From an uncultured Collinsella sp. (lineage in GTDB: Bacteria; Actinomycetota; Coriobacteriia; Coriobacteriales; Coriobacteriaceae): DNA of 13,258 nt. The notes under the pieces are model-generated. The model was not told the DNA's origin and searched no databases. It saw only the letters and a program-made list of their open reading frames with translations. A program made the position numbers and the translations under genes. The stretch is from positions 1 to 13,258 of the forward strand of contig USHR01000035.1 in NCBI GenBank assembly GCA_900554495.1, in the 5' to 3' direction. Below, one piece after another: positions 6,421 to 13,258 of this stretch; positions within the stretch are counted from its first letter, which is position 1; every line of letters begins with the position of its first letter.

Positions 6421-7443
6421 ATGATTGCAATTTTAAAGCAGAGCGCCAGCGACGAGGCCGTCGGCCATATCGTCAGCTGGATTGAGAAAAAAGGCCTGAA
6501 GACCGATGTCTCGCGCGGCGAGAACGAGACCATCATCGGCCTGGTGGGCGATACGACCAAGATCGACCCGTTCCTGCTCGAGTCCATGGATGTCGTCGAG
6601 CGCGTGCAGCGCGTCTCCGAGCCTTTTAAGCGTGCCAACCGCAAGTTCCACCCCGTGGACTCCGTCATCGACTGCGGCCACGGCGTCAAGATCGGCGGCG
6701 ACCAGTTCCAAGTCATCGCCGGCCCCTGCTCCGTCGAGGGCGAGAACCTCATTCGCATCGCACGCCGCGTAAAGGCCGCCGGCGCCACGATGCTGCGCGG
6801 CGGTGCCTACAAGCCCCGCACCTCCCCCTACGCCTACCAGGGTATGGGCCCCGCCGGCCTCGACCTGCTGTGCGAGGCGTCTGCCGAGCTCGACATGCCG
6901 ATCGTCACCGAGATCATGGACCCGCGCGACGTGCAGGTCTTCTTGGACAAGAAGATTGACGTCATGCAGATCGGCGCCCGCAACGCCCAGAACTTCCCCC
7001 TGCTCAAGGAGGTCGGCAAGACCAAGACCCCGATCCTGCTCAAGCGCGGCATGTCCGGCACGATCGACGAGCTGCTTATGGCCGCCGAGTACATCATGAG
7101 CGAGGGCAACGACAACGTCATCCTGTGCGAGCGCGGTATCCGCACCTTCGAGACCCGTACCCGCAATACCTTCGACCTCAACGCCGTGCCGGTGCTGCAC
7201 CACCTGTCGCACCTGCCCGTCGTCGCCGACCCCAGCCACGCCACCGGCTACACCCGCTACGTTGAGCCCATGGCGCTCGCCGCGACCGCCTGCGGTGCCA
7301 ACGGCCTGGAGATCGAGGTCCACGACGAGCCGAGCCGCGCCTGGTCCGACGGCGCCCAGGCCCTCACCCCCGATCAATTCGACGACACCATGCGCCGCAT
7401 CCGAGCCATCCGCGAGGTTGTCTGCCAAGAGACCATGGAGTAA
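6421..7443 (+). CDS. aroF: 3-deoxy-7-phosphoheptulonate (DAHP) synthase
   Basis: A 340-residue cytoplasmic enzyme that condenses phosphoenolpyruvate and erythrose 4-phosphate, the first committed step of the shikimate pathway. Residues 1-70 match the small ferredoxin-like domain that precedes the barrel in Thermotoga-type DAHP synthases, where it mediates aromatic feedback inhibition. The barrel carries GPCS (101-104; Cys103 a likely metal ligand), RGGAYKPRTSPYAYQG (126-141), KRG (208-210) and DPSHATG (270-276; His273). Likely remaining metal ligands are Glu299 (in LEIEV) and Asp310 (SDG). Start choice: ATG 6421 has GAGGTGAGAGG 6 nt upstream; the longer frame from TTG 6373 would start inside the leader hairpin. 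It is the first gene of the cluster and sits behind the attenuator-like leader. tyrA follows after 3 nt. Confidence 0.96.
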   Translation: MIAILKQSASDEAVGHIVSWIEKKGLKTDVSRGENETIIGLVGDTTKIDPFLLESMDVVERVQRVSEPFKRANRKFHPVDSVIDCGHGVKIGGDQFQVIAGPCSVEGENLIRIARRVKAAGATMLRGGAYKPRTSPYAYQGMGPAGLDLLCEASAELDMPIVTEIMDPRDVQVFLDKKIDVMQIGARNAQNFPLLKEVGKTKTPILLKRGMSGTIDELLMAAEYIMSEGNDNVILCERGIRTFETRTRNTFDLNAVPVLHHLSHLPVVADPSHATGYTRYVEPMALAATACGANGLEIEVHDEPSRAWSDGAQALTPDQFDDTMRRIRAIREVVCQETME

Positions 7444-7446
7444 CCC

Positions 7447-8361
7447 ATGGGTACGGTGAGAAACGCGCGCGTTAACCAGGGCGGCCCCAAGTGCGCCGGT
7501 ATCGTCGGCCTGGGCCTCATCGGCGGTAGCTTTGCCCGCGGCTATGCACAGGCGGGCGTCCGCGTGCTGGCCTGGGACCCCGATGACGATGTCATGACGG
7601 CCGCCAGCATGGGCACTGTTGCCGGAGAGCTCAACGACAAGACACTCGGCGAATGCGACATCATCGTCCTGGCCTGCTACCCCGAGGCCTGCATCGAGTG
7701 GCTCGAGGCGCATGCACAGGCACTCGCCGACGCCACCGACACCGACGCCATCATGGGTCCTGTGGTGATCGACACCGTGGGCGTCAAGGGCATTGTGTGT
7801 GAGCGGGCCTTTGAGCTTGCCCGCGAGCACGGCTTTTACTTTGTGGGCGCGCACCCCATGGCGGGCACGCAGTACTCGGGCTATGCGCACTCCCGCGCCG
7901 ACCTGTTCCAGGGCGCGCCGCTCGTGCTCGTGCCGCCCGCAGTGGACGATGCGCTCAAGCTGGAGCTTTTGGGCCAGGTGCGCGAGATGGTGCGCCCCTT
8001 GGGCTTTGGCAAGTTCAGCGTGACCAGCGCCGCCGAGCACGACCGCGTCATCGCCTTCACGAGCCAGCTTGCGCACGTGGTATCCAACGCCTACGTAAAG
8101 AGTCCGACCGCCCAGGTCCACCACGGCTTTTCGGCCGGTAGCTACCGCGACCTTACCCGCGTGGCGCACCTCAACCCCCAGATGTGGTCGGAACTCATGA
8201 TCGACGACGCCGACGCGCTCGCCTTCGAGATTGACCATCTGATCGAGGCACTCGGAGCCTACAGCCGAGCGCTCAAAGACCACGACCAGCGCTATCTGGA
8301 GAACCTCCTTGCCGAGGGCGACCGTATCAAGCGCGCGCTCGACGACGAGGCCTCCCACTAA
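7447..8361 (+). CDS. tyrA: Prephenate dehydrogenase
   Basis: A 304-residue enzyme oxidatively decarboxylating prephenate to 4-hydroxyphenylpyruvate, the Tyr branch. The N-terminal Rossmann fold has GLGLIGGS (21-28) and an acidic residue after strand 2 (Asp44 in AWDPD), which favours NAD+ over NADP+. Family motifs follow: DTVGVKG (109-115), HPMAG (136-140), HDRVIAFTSQLAHVVSNAY (198-216) and RDLTRVA (234-240). There is no chorismate mutase domain and no C-terminal ACT domain, so mutase activity must come from PheA and any Tyr feedback from elsewhere. It starts 3 nt after the aroF stop, with GGAG placed within the last aroF codons. Confidence 0.94.
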   Translation: MGTVRNARVNQGGPKCAGIVGLGLIGGSFARGYAQAGVRVLAWDPDDDVMTAASMGTVAGELNDKTLGECDIIVLACYPEACIEWLEAHAQALADATDTDAIMGPVVIDTVGVKGIVCERAFELAREHGFYFVGAHPMAGTQYSGYAHSRADLFQGAPLVLVPPAVDDALKLELLGQVREMVRPLGFGKFSVTSAAEHDRVIAFTSQLAHVVSNAYVKSPTAQVHHGFSAGSYRDLTRVAHLNPQMWSELMIDDADALAFEIDHLIEALGAYSRALKDHDQRYLENLLAEGDRIKRALDDEASH

Positions 8362-8397
8362 ACCACCTATCACGCCAGGTCGGAAGGACCGAAGCTT

Positions 8398-9504
8398 ATG
8401 GCGATTACCATCGATATCGACACTGCACGCCCCTACCAGGTGCATGTTGGCACGTTTTTGCTGGAGCAGGCGGGACCGCTCGTGCGCGCCACTGCTGGCG
8501 GCACCAAGGCCGTCATCGTGACGGACACCAACGTGGGCCCGCTCTACCAGATGCCCGTTAAGCAGAGCCTGGAGGCGTCAGGCTACGAGGTGAGCATCTG
8601 CACCTTCGAGGCCGGCGAGGCCCATAAGCGCGCCGAAACCTATGTTGCCATTTTGGAGTTTGTAGCCGAGCACGAGCTTTCGCGCTCTGACGTGATCGTG
8701 GCACTCGGCGGCGGTGTCGTGGGCGACGTGGCGGGCTTTGTGGCCGCCACCTACATGCGCGGCTGCAAGTTTGTGCAGATCCCGACGAGCCTGCTCGCCA
8801 TGGTGGATTCGTCGGTGGGCGGCAAGACCGCCATCGACCTGGCTGCAGGCAAGAACTTGGCCGGTGCCTTTTGGCAGCCGAGCGTGGTTATCGCCGACGT
8901 GGGGTGCCTGGCCACCCTCACGCCCGAGCAGTTCGCCGACGGCTGCGGCGAGGTTGTGAAACACGCCGTGATCGCCGACCCGGAGCTTTTCGCCGAACTG
9001 GAGAAGACCCCGCTTACGCTTGAGCTACTCAACCGCGATGTGGCCCGCGTAGCGCTCATCATCGCCCGCAATATCGACATCAAGCGCGCCGTGGTCGTCG
9101 CCGACGAGCGCGAAACCAACCAGCGCAAGCTCCTCAACTTTGGACACAGCGCCGGACACGCCGTCGAGGCCTGCGAGCACTTTGAACTCGGACACGGCAA
9201 CTGCGTGTCGATCGGCATGGGCATCATCACGCGCGCCGCGGCCCTGCACGGCGTTTGCGATGCTGCACTGCCCGGCCGTATTGAGGAGCTCTGCGCCCGC
9301 CACGGCCTCAAGACCCGCTGCGACCTCAATGCCGATGCCGTCTTTGCCGAGGCGCTCCACGACAAGAAGCGCGCGGGCGACACCATCGACCTGGTGATTC
9401 CGCACGGCATTGGCCGCTGCAGCATCGACCGCACGCCGCTTTCCACTTTCCACGAACTCATTGCCGAGGGCCTCGGCCAGAAGGGAGACGCATCCGCATG
9501 CTAG
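8398..9504 (+). CDS. aroB: 3-dehydroquinate synthase
   Basis: A 368-residue NAD+- and metal-dependent enzyme converting DAHP to 3-dehydroquinate, the second pathway step. It shows GGGVVGD (104-110, NAD binding), PTSLLAMVDSSVGGK (129-143), GKN (151-153), GEVVKH (184-189; Glu185 a metal ligand), NFGHSAGHAVE (247-257; His250 a metal ligand, His254 catalytic) and HGN (266-268; His266 a metal ligand). The length is normal for a single-domain AroB. ATG 8398 follows GGAAGGA by 9 nt, after a 36-nt gap from tyrA. Its last codons overlap the aroA start in ATGCTAG. Confidence 0.97.
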   Translation: MAITIDIDTARPYQVHVGTFLLEQAGPLVRATAGGTKAVIVTDTNVGPLYQMPVKQSLEASGYEVSICTFEAGEAHKRAETYVAILEFVAEHELSRSDVIVALGGGVVGDVAGFVAATYMRGCKFVQIPTSLLAMVDSSVGGKTAIDLAAGKNLAGAFWQPSVVIADVGCLATLTPEQFADGCGEVVKHAVIADPELFAELEKTPLTLELLNRDVARVALIIARNIDIKRAVVVADERETNQRKLLNFGHSAGHAVEACEHFELGHGNCVSIGMGIITRAAALHGVCDAALPGRIEELCARHGLKTRCDLNADAVFAEALHDKKRAGDTIDLVIPHGIGRCSIDRTPLSTFHELIAEGLGQKGDASAC

Positions 9505-10817
9505 CCCGCATCACCCCGTCCCCGCTTAAGGGCACCGTTCCCGCCATCGCGTCCAAGTCGATGGCGCATCGCCTGATCATCTGCGCCGCGCTTGCCAACG
9601 GCGAGACGCACGTTACCTGCAACACCACCTGCGCCGACATCGAGGCTACGGTGCGTTGCCTTACGGCACTGGGCGCTCGCATCGAGACCGTCGAGGATGG
9701 CTTCCAGGTCCATCCCACTATGAAGAGTATTGAGTTTGGCCTGCTCAAGGCACTTGCCGGCGGAACGCTCGACTGCGGCGAAAGCGGCTCCACGCTCCGC
9801 TTTATGTTGCCCGTCGCCTGCGCGCTGGGCGCAGAAGCAACTTTTGTGGGTCAGGGACGCTTGGGCGCCCGCCCGCTGTCCCCGCTCTCGGACGAGATTA
9901 TCGCCGCCGGCTGCGACCTGCAGGGTCTGGGCGGCTTTCCGCTCAAGACGAGCGGCCGCATGCGCCCGGGCACCTTTGTGCTGCCGGGCAATGTGAGCTC
10001 GCAGTACATCTCCGGCCTGCTGCTGGCAGCCCCGCTACTGGCCAAGCCCTCCTGCGTGCAGGTGACCGGCCTCATTGAGAGCCGCCCCTACATCAACCTG
10101 ACGATCCAGGCCATGAAGGCCTTTGGCGTCGAGGTCAACGTCGAACGTATTCCGGCCAAGGACGGCCAGCCCGAAGTCACGAACTTCCGCGTGAGCAGCG
10201 GCTCGTACCGCACGCCCGGCAGCGTAGCCGTCGAGGGCGACTGGTCCAACGCCGCCTTTTGGCTGTGCGCCGGCGCCATCGGCACCGACCCCATCACCGT
10301 CGAGGGCGTGTCGCTGAGCTCCGCACAGGGCGACCGCAACGTGCTTGCCGCGCTTTCGCGCTTTGGCGCCCGCATCGTGCGCTCCACCAACGCCGCCACC
10401 GTGCAGTCCGACAAGCTCGCCGGCTTTGAGATGAGCGCCCACGACATTCCCGACCTGGTGCCCGTTATCTCGGCCGTGGCCTCGCTGGCACAGGGCCGCA
10501 CCTTTATCCGCGATTGCGCCCGTCTGCGCATCAAGGAATCCGACCGCCTGGTCACCACCACCCGCGAGCTCACCGCGCTGGGCGCGCAGGTGCGTATTGC
10601 CGGCGACGACCTCATCATCAAGGGTGTCGATGCCTTCACCGGCGGTGAGGTCGATTCGCACAACGACCACCGCATCGCCATGATGGCCGCCATCGCCGCG
10701 AGCCGCGCCACCGGCGAGGTCGTGATCCACGGCGCCGAGGCCGTCAACAAGTCCTATCCCGATTTCTTCGACCACTACCGCCTGCTGGGCGGCAAGGTCA
10801 CGCTCGAGGAGGAATAG
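9498..10817 (+). CDS. aroA: 3-phosphoshikimate 1-carboxyvinyltransferase (EPSP synthase)
   Basis: A 439-residue enzyme joining shikimate 3-phosphate and phosphoenolpyruvate into EPSP. It shows the N-terminal substrate-binding ASKSMAHR (18-25), GESGSTLRF (94-102), SSQYISGLLLAAPL (167-180), DIPDLVPVISAVAS (316-329; Asp319 the likely catalytic Asp), LRIKESDRL (343-351), SHNDHRIAM (387-395) and the C-terminal KSYPDFF (418-424). The PEP-loop glycine (Gly97) is kept, so the Ala substitution of known glyphosate-tolerant class II enzymes is absent, though the loop (GESGST) differs from the enterobacterial GNAGTA. It overlaps aroB by 7 nt and is followed at 1 nt by aroC, whose AGGAGG lies in its last codons. 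Confidence 0.97.
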   Translation: MLARITPSPLKGTVPAIASKSMAHRLIICAALANGETHVTCNTTCADIEATVRCLTALGARIETVEDGFQVHPTMKSIEFGLLKALAGGTLDCGESGSTLRFMLPVACALGAEATFVGQGRLGARPLSPLSDEIIAAGCDLQGLGGFPLKTSGRMRPGTFVLPGNVSSQYISGLLLAAPLLAKPSCVQVTGLIESRPYINLTIQAMKAFGVEVNVERIPAKDGQPEVTNFRVSSGSYRTPGSVAVEGDWSNAAFWLCAGAIGTDPITVEGVSLSSAQGDRNVLAALSRFGARIVRSTNAATVQSDKLAGFEMSAHDIPDLVPVISAVASLAQGRTFIRDCARLRIKESDRLVTTTRELTALGAQVRIAGDDLIIKGVDAFTGGEVDSHNDHRIAMMAAIAASRATGEVVIHGAEAVNKSYPDFFDHYRLLGGKVTLEEE

Positions 10818-10818
10818 C

Positions 10819-11916
10819 ATGTCCTCGACCTTTGGCAACGTCTTGCACTTAAGCATCTTCGGCCAGTCGCACTCCCCCGCTATCGGCTGCTCGCTCGATG
10901 GCATTCCGGCAGGTATCGCCGTTGACCAGGAGGAGCTGCAAGCCTTCCTTGACCGTCGCGCCCCCGGCCGCGACGAGACCGCAACCAAGCGCCGCGAGGC
11001 CGACGCCGCCCACATCATCGCCGGTGTTGTCGATGGACATACCACCGGCGCGCCCATTGCCGCGATTATCGAGAACACCAACACGCGCTCCAAGGATTAC
11101 TCCGAGCTACGCCGCAAGCCCCGTCCCGGACATGCGGACTTCCCTGCGCGTGTTAAGTATCACAACATGCACGATGTCGCTGGTGGCGGGCATTTCTCCG
11201 GCCGCCTAACGGCGCCCTTGTGCATCGCCGGCGGGATCGCGCTGCAGGCGCTCGAGGCCCACGGCATTCAGGTGATGGCGCACGTCGCGCAGATCGGCGG
11301 TATCTCCGACCTGCCGATGGACGATATGGTCTATCGCGAGGCGGACCGCAAGGCGATCCTTACGAACGACCTGCCCTGCATTGACGCCGCCGCCGCCGGC
11401 CGCATGCGCGAGGAGATACTGGCCGCGCGCGACGAGCTCGACAGCATCGGTGGCATCGTGGAGTGCGGCATCTACGGCCTGTCTGCGGGCATCGGCGACC
11501 CCATGTTCGACGGTATCGAGAACCGCATCGCACAGATCGCCTTTGGCATCCCCGCCGTAAAGGGCGTGGAGTTTGGCATGGGCTTTGCCGTCGCCGCCAT
11601 GCGCGGCAGCGAGAACAACGATCCGTATCGCATCGATGCAGAGTCGGGCGAGATCGAGGTTGAATCCAACAACGCCGGCGGCATCCTGGGCGGTATTTCG
11701 ACCGGCGCGCCCGTCATGTGGCGTATGGCCGTAAAGCCGACGCCCTCAATTGGCCGCGAGCAGCAGACCGTAGACATGGACGCCATGGAAAATGCCGAGC
11801 TCTCGGTCCACGGCCGCCACGATCCCTGCATCGTCCCCCGAGCCGTCCCCGTAGCCGAAGCAGCCGCCGCCCTCGCGATTTGGGACGCTCTCCTCGAGGA
11901 CGCAGGCCAGCTCTAA
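10819..11916 (+). CDS. aroC: Chorismate synthase
   Basis: A 365-residue FMN-dependent enzyme eliminating phosphate from EPSP to give chorismate. It shows GQSHSPAIGC (15-24; His18 catalytic; most family members read GESHG), RRAPGR (46-51), RPGHAD (102-107; His105), GGGHFSGR (122-129), NNAGGILGGISTG (284-296) and HGRHDPCIVPRAVPV (331-345). The length is standard. ATG 10819 has AGGAGG 6 nt upstream, the best ribosome-binding site of the cluster. A GC hairpin and a large inverted repeat follow, separating it from pheA. Confidence 0.97.
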   Translation: MSSTFGNVLHLSIFGQSHSPAIGCSLDGIPAGIAVDQEELQAFLDRRAPGRDETATKRREADAAHIIAGVVDGHTTGAPIAAIIENTNTRSKDYSELRRKPRPGHADFPARVKYHNMHDVAGGGHFSGRLTAPLCIAGGIALQALEAHGIQVMAHVAQIGGISDLPMDDMVYREADRKAILTNDLPCIDAAAAGRMREEILAARDELDSIGGIVECGIYGLSAGIGDPMFDGIENRIAQIAFGIPAVKGVEFGMGFAVAAMRGSENNDPYRIDAESGEIEVESNNAGGILGGISTGAPVMWRMAVKPTPSIGREQQTVDMDAMENAELSVHGRHDPCIVPRAVPVAEAAAALAIWDALLEDAGQL

Positions 11917-11923
11917 AAATCTC

Positions 11924-11945
11924 TGGGGGCCAACTCCGGCCCCCA
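11924..11945 (+). terminator. GC-rich hairpin after aroC, possible terminator or processing site
   Basis: An 8-bp perfect stem (TGGGGGCC at 11924-11931 with GGCCCCCA at 11938-11945) and a 6-nt loop begin 7 nt after the aroC stop. No U-tract follows directly; the first T run is 15 nt on, inside the inverted repeat. Termination, mRNA end protection or a mere pause are all possible. Confidence 0.4.
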
Positions 11946-11955
11946 CGCCCACCCA

Positions 11956-12031
11956 GTGATTTTTCTGGGACGGGGATTAAAAAATCATTGTGTACCTAAT
12001 GATTTTTTAATCCCCGTCCCAGAAAAATCAC
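11956..12031. repeat. Perfect 34-bp inverted repeat with 8-nt spacer (MITE/REP-like or structural element)
   Basis: Arms 11956-11989 and 11998-12031 are perfect reverse complements over 34 nt, around the spacer GTGTACCT. Each arm holds a GC core (CTGGGACGGGGATT on the left) between A/T-rich ends. The motif TGATTTTT/AAAAATCA occurs four times in alternating orientation (11957, 11980, 12000, 12023), so each arm can also fold on itself. No U-tract follows the outer stem and no ORF is inside. It lies 22 nt before the pheA start. No clear target-site duplication is seen. Whether it is a dispersed repeat cannot be judged from one copy. Confidence 0.9.
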
Positions 12032-12052
12032 CGACACGTGAAAGGGGTCCCC

Positions 12053-13198
12053 ATGGACCTTGCTGACATCCGCCAGGCCATCGACGGCATCGATACCACG
12101 CTCCTCAACAGCTTTGTCGAGCGTATGGACATTGCCACCGAGGTCGCCAAGTCAAAAATCGAGATGGGCAAGGCCGTCTTCGACCCCGCCCGCGAGCGCT
12201 CCAAGCTCAATAACCTCGCCAGCCGCGCGCCCGAGCGCTACGAGGCGCAGACCATCACCCTGTTCCGTCTCCTCATGAGCATGAGCAAGGCCGAGCAGCA
12301 GCGCTACATCAACGAGCTCAAGGGCATCACGGTGTCGCAAAAAGCCCATGCCACGGCCGCAGCCTTTGACACGCCCTTCCCCCAGACGGCCACCGTCGCC
12401 TGCCAGGGCGTCGAGGGCGCCTACAGCCAGATTGCCGCGTGCAAGCTCTTTGACGTGCCCGATATCGCCTTCTTTGAGACCTTCGAGGGCGTTATGCGCG
12501 CCGTACGCGACGGCTTTTGCGAATTTGGCGTGCTGCCCATCGAAAACTCAACTGCCGGATCGGTCAACGCCGTCTACGACCTGCTCGCCCAGTTCGATTT
12601 CCACATCGTGCGTTCACTGCGCCTTAAGATCGATCACAACCTGCTCGTCAAGCCCGGCACTAAGCTCGCCGACGTGCGCGAGGTCTACAGCCACGGCCAA
12701 GCCATTGCCCAGTGTGCCGGCTTTATCGAGTCCCACGACCTGCACGCCACCAAGTACCCAAACACGGCCATGTCGGCCGAGATGGTCGCCAACTCCGAGC
12801 GCACCGACGTCGCCGCCATCGCCTCGCGCAGCTGTGCCACGCTGTATGGCCTCGAGGTGCTGGAGCCCAATATCCAAGACTCGGACAACAACTACACGCG
12901 CTTTGTCGTCATCAGCCGCGAGCCGCGCGTCTACCCCGGCGCTAATCGCACCTCGCTCATGATCACCACGGCCAACGAGCCGGGCGCCCTCTATCGCGTG
13001 CTCGAGCGCTTCTACGCACTCAACATCAACCTCATCAAGCTCGAGAGCCGCCCCATCCCCGGCCGCGACTTTGAGTTTATGTTCTACTTTGATCTGGACT
13101 GCCCCTTTGGCAGCAAGGCCCTCGACGACCTGCTCGATTCTATCGACGACGTGTGCGAGAGCTTCACCTACTTTGGCAGCTACACGGAGGTGCTCTAG
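12053..13198 (+). CDS. pheA: Chorismate mutase/prephenate dehydratase (P-protein) with ACT domain
   Basis: A 381-residue bifunctional enzyme turning chorismate into prephenate and then phenylpyruvate, the Phe branch. Domain 1 (about 1-90) is an all-helical AroQ-type chorismate mutase, with the Lys35 region AKSKIEMGK and VFDPARERSKL. Domain 2 (about 113-290) is prephenate dehydratase: CQGVEGAYSQ (117-126), GVLPIENSTAGSV (159-171), YSHGQAIAQC (212-221) and NNYTRFV (279-285; the TRF motif with the catalytic Thr). Domain 3 (about 300-381) is ACT, with EPGALY (309-314) and ESRP (331-334), the elements that bind Phe for feedback inhibition. Start choice: ATG 12053 has AAAGGGG at 6 nt; GTG 12038 would put that site inside the gene. 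It is the only chorismate mutase visible, so it probably feeds TyrA too. The aroE start follows directly. Confidence 0.95.
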   Translation: MDLADIRQAIDGIDTTLLNSFVERMDIATEVAKSKIEMGKAVFDPARERSKLNNLASRAPERYEAQTITLFRLLMSMSKAEQQRYINELKGITVSQKAHATAAAFDTPFPQTATVACQGVEGAYSQIAACKLFDVPDIAFFETFEGVMRAVRDGFCEFGVLPIENSTAGSVNAVYDLLAQFDFHIVRSLRLKIDHNLLVKPGTKLADVREVYSHGQAIAQCAGFIESHDLHATKYPNTAMSAEMVANSERTDVAAIASRSCATLYGLEVLEPNIQDSDNNYTRFVVISREPRVYPGANRTSLMITTANEPGALYRVLERFYALNINLIKLESRPIPGRDFEFMFYFDLDCPFGSKALDDLLDSIDDVCESFTYFGSYTEVL

Positions 13199-13258
13199 AT
13201 GACCGATACCGCCGCAACCCGCCCCTACGGAGTGCTGGGCCGCGTGCTGGGCCACAGC
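13199..13258 (+). CDS. aroE: Shikimate dehydrogenase, 5' end only (cut by the window)
   Basis: The ATG at 13199 directly follows the pheA TAG, with GGAGG 8 nt upstream. Twenty codons are visible and the frame is open to the window end. The segment RPYGVLGRVLGHS matches the usual opening strand and substrate-binding (L)GHS of shikimate dehydrogenases, where the Ser binds shikimate. Context supports it, because aroE is the missing NADPH-dependent step between dehydroshikimate and shikimate. Only 20 residues are seen, so a paralogue such as a quinate/shikimate dehydrogenase is possible. Confidence 0.75.
   Translation, partial: MTDTAATRPYGVLGRVLGHS

Noticed and set aside
6433..8445. 670-codon open frame on the minus strand across aroF and tyrA
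   Set aside because: It lies antisense to two enzymes with full catalytic motifs, its His/Val/Gly-rich product shows no domain, and long antisense frames are expected from the codon bias of GC-rich genes.
11956..12031. The 34-bp inverted repeat as an ordinary intrinsic terminator
   Set aside because: No U-tract follows the outer stem, the inner stem has almost no GC, and the perfect 34-bp length is atypical.
1..13258. CRISPR array, phage, integrase, transposase, toxin-antitoxin or restriction genes
   Set aside because: No regularly spaced repeats and no such protein motifs were found on either strand; the tRNA shows no adjacent integrase or duplicated 3' end.

Overview
The window looks like chromosomal core DNA from a GC-rich Gram-positive bacterium. 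The most likely source is the actinobacterial class Coriobacteriia, with Collinsella as the best guess. This is inferred from base composition, gene style and arrangement, not from a database match. No phage, plasmid, transposase or CRISPR gene is visible. No stretch over 300 bases lacks a gene; the longest gap is about 204 bases, between the tRNA and aroF.

Left half (about 73-6257), everything on the minus strand. Reading in the direction of transcription: a tRNA-Arg(CCG) with a near-consensus promoter and its own intrinsic terminator; a CtpE-like cation P-type ATPase with an unusual basic C-terminal tail; a membrane-anchored double zinc-ribbon protein of unknown function; and a two-gene unit made of a cytoplasmic cyclophilin and a TPR protein with one membrane helix, driven by a recognisable promoter and ending near a strand-asymmetric hairpin.

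Right half (about 6310-13258), everything on the plus strand. This is a tightly packed aromatic amino-acid cluster: aroF (DAHP synthase), tyrA (prephenate dehydrogenase), aroB (3-dehydroquinate synthase), aroA (EPSP synthase), aroC (chorismate synthase), pheA (chorismate mutase/prephenate dehydratase with ACT domain), and the first 20 codons of what looks like aroE (shikimate dehydrogenase). Together they cover entry into the shikimate pathway, most of the route to chorismate, and the branches to prephenate, phenylpyruvate (Phe) and 4-hydroxyphenylpyruvate (Tyr). Dehydroquinase and shikimate kinase are not in the window.

Two non-coding structures stand out. The aroF leader has a 9-bp GC-rich hairpin plus U-tract, lying inside a possible leaderless 20-codon leader ORF whose stop codon sits in the aroF ribosome-binding site; this is a candidate attenuator for the whole cluster. 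Between aroC and pheA lies a perfect 34-bp inverted repeat (76 bp in total) with nested symmetry. It is a candidate MITE/REP-type element or an RNA or DNA structural switch.
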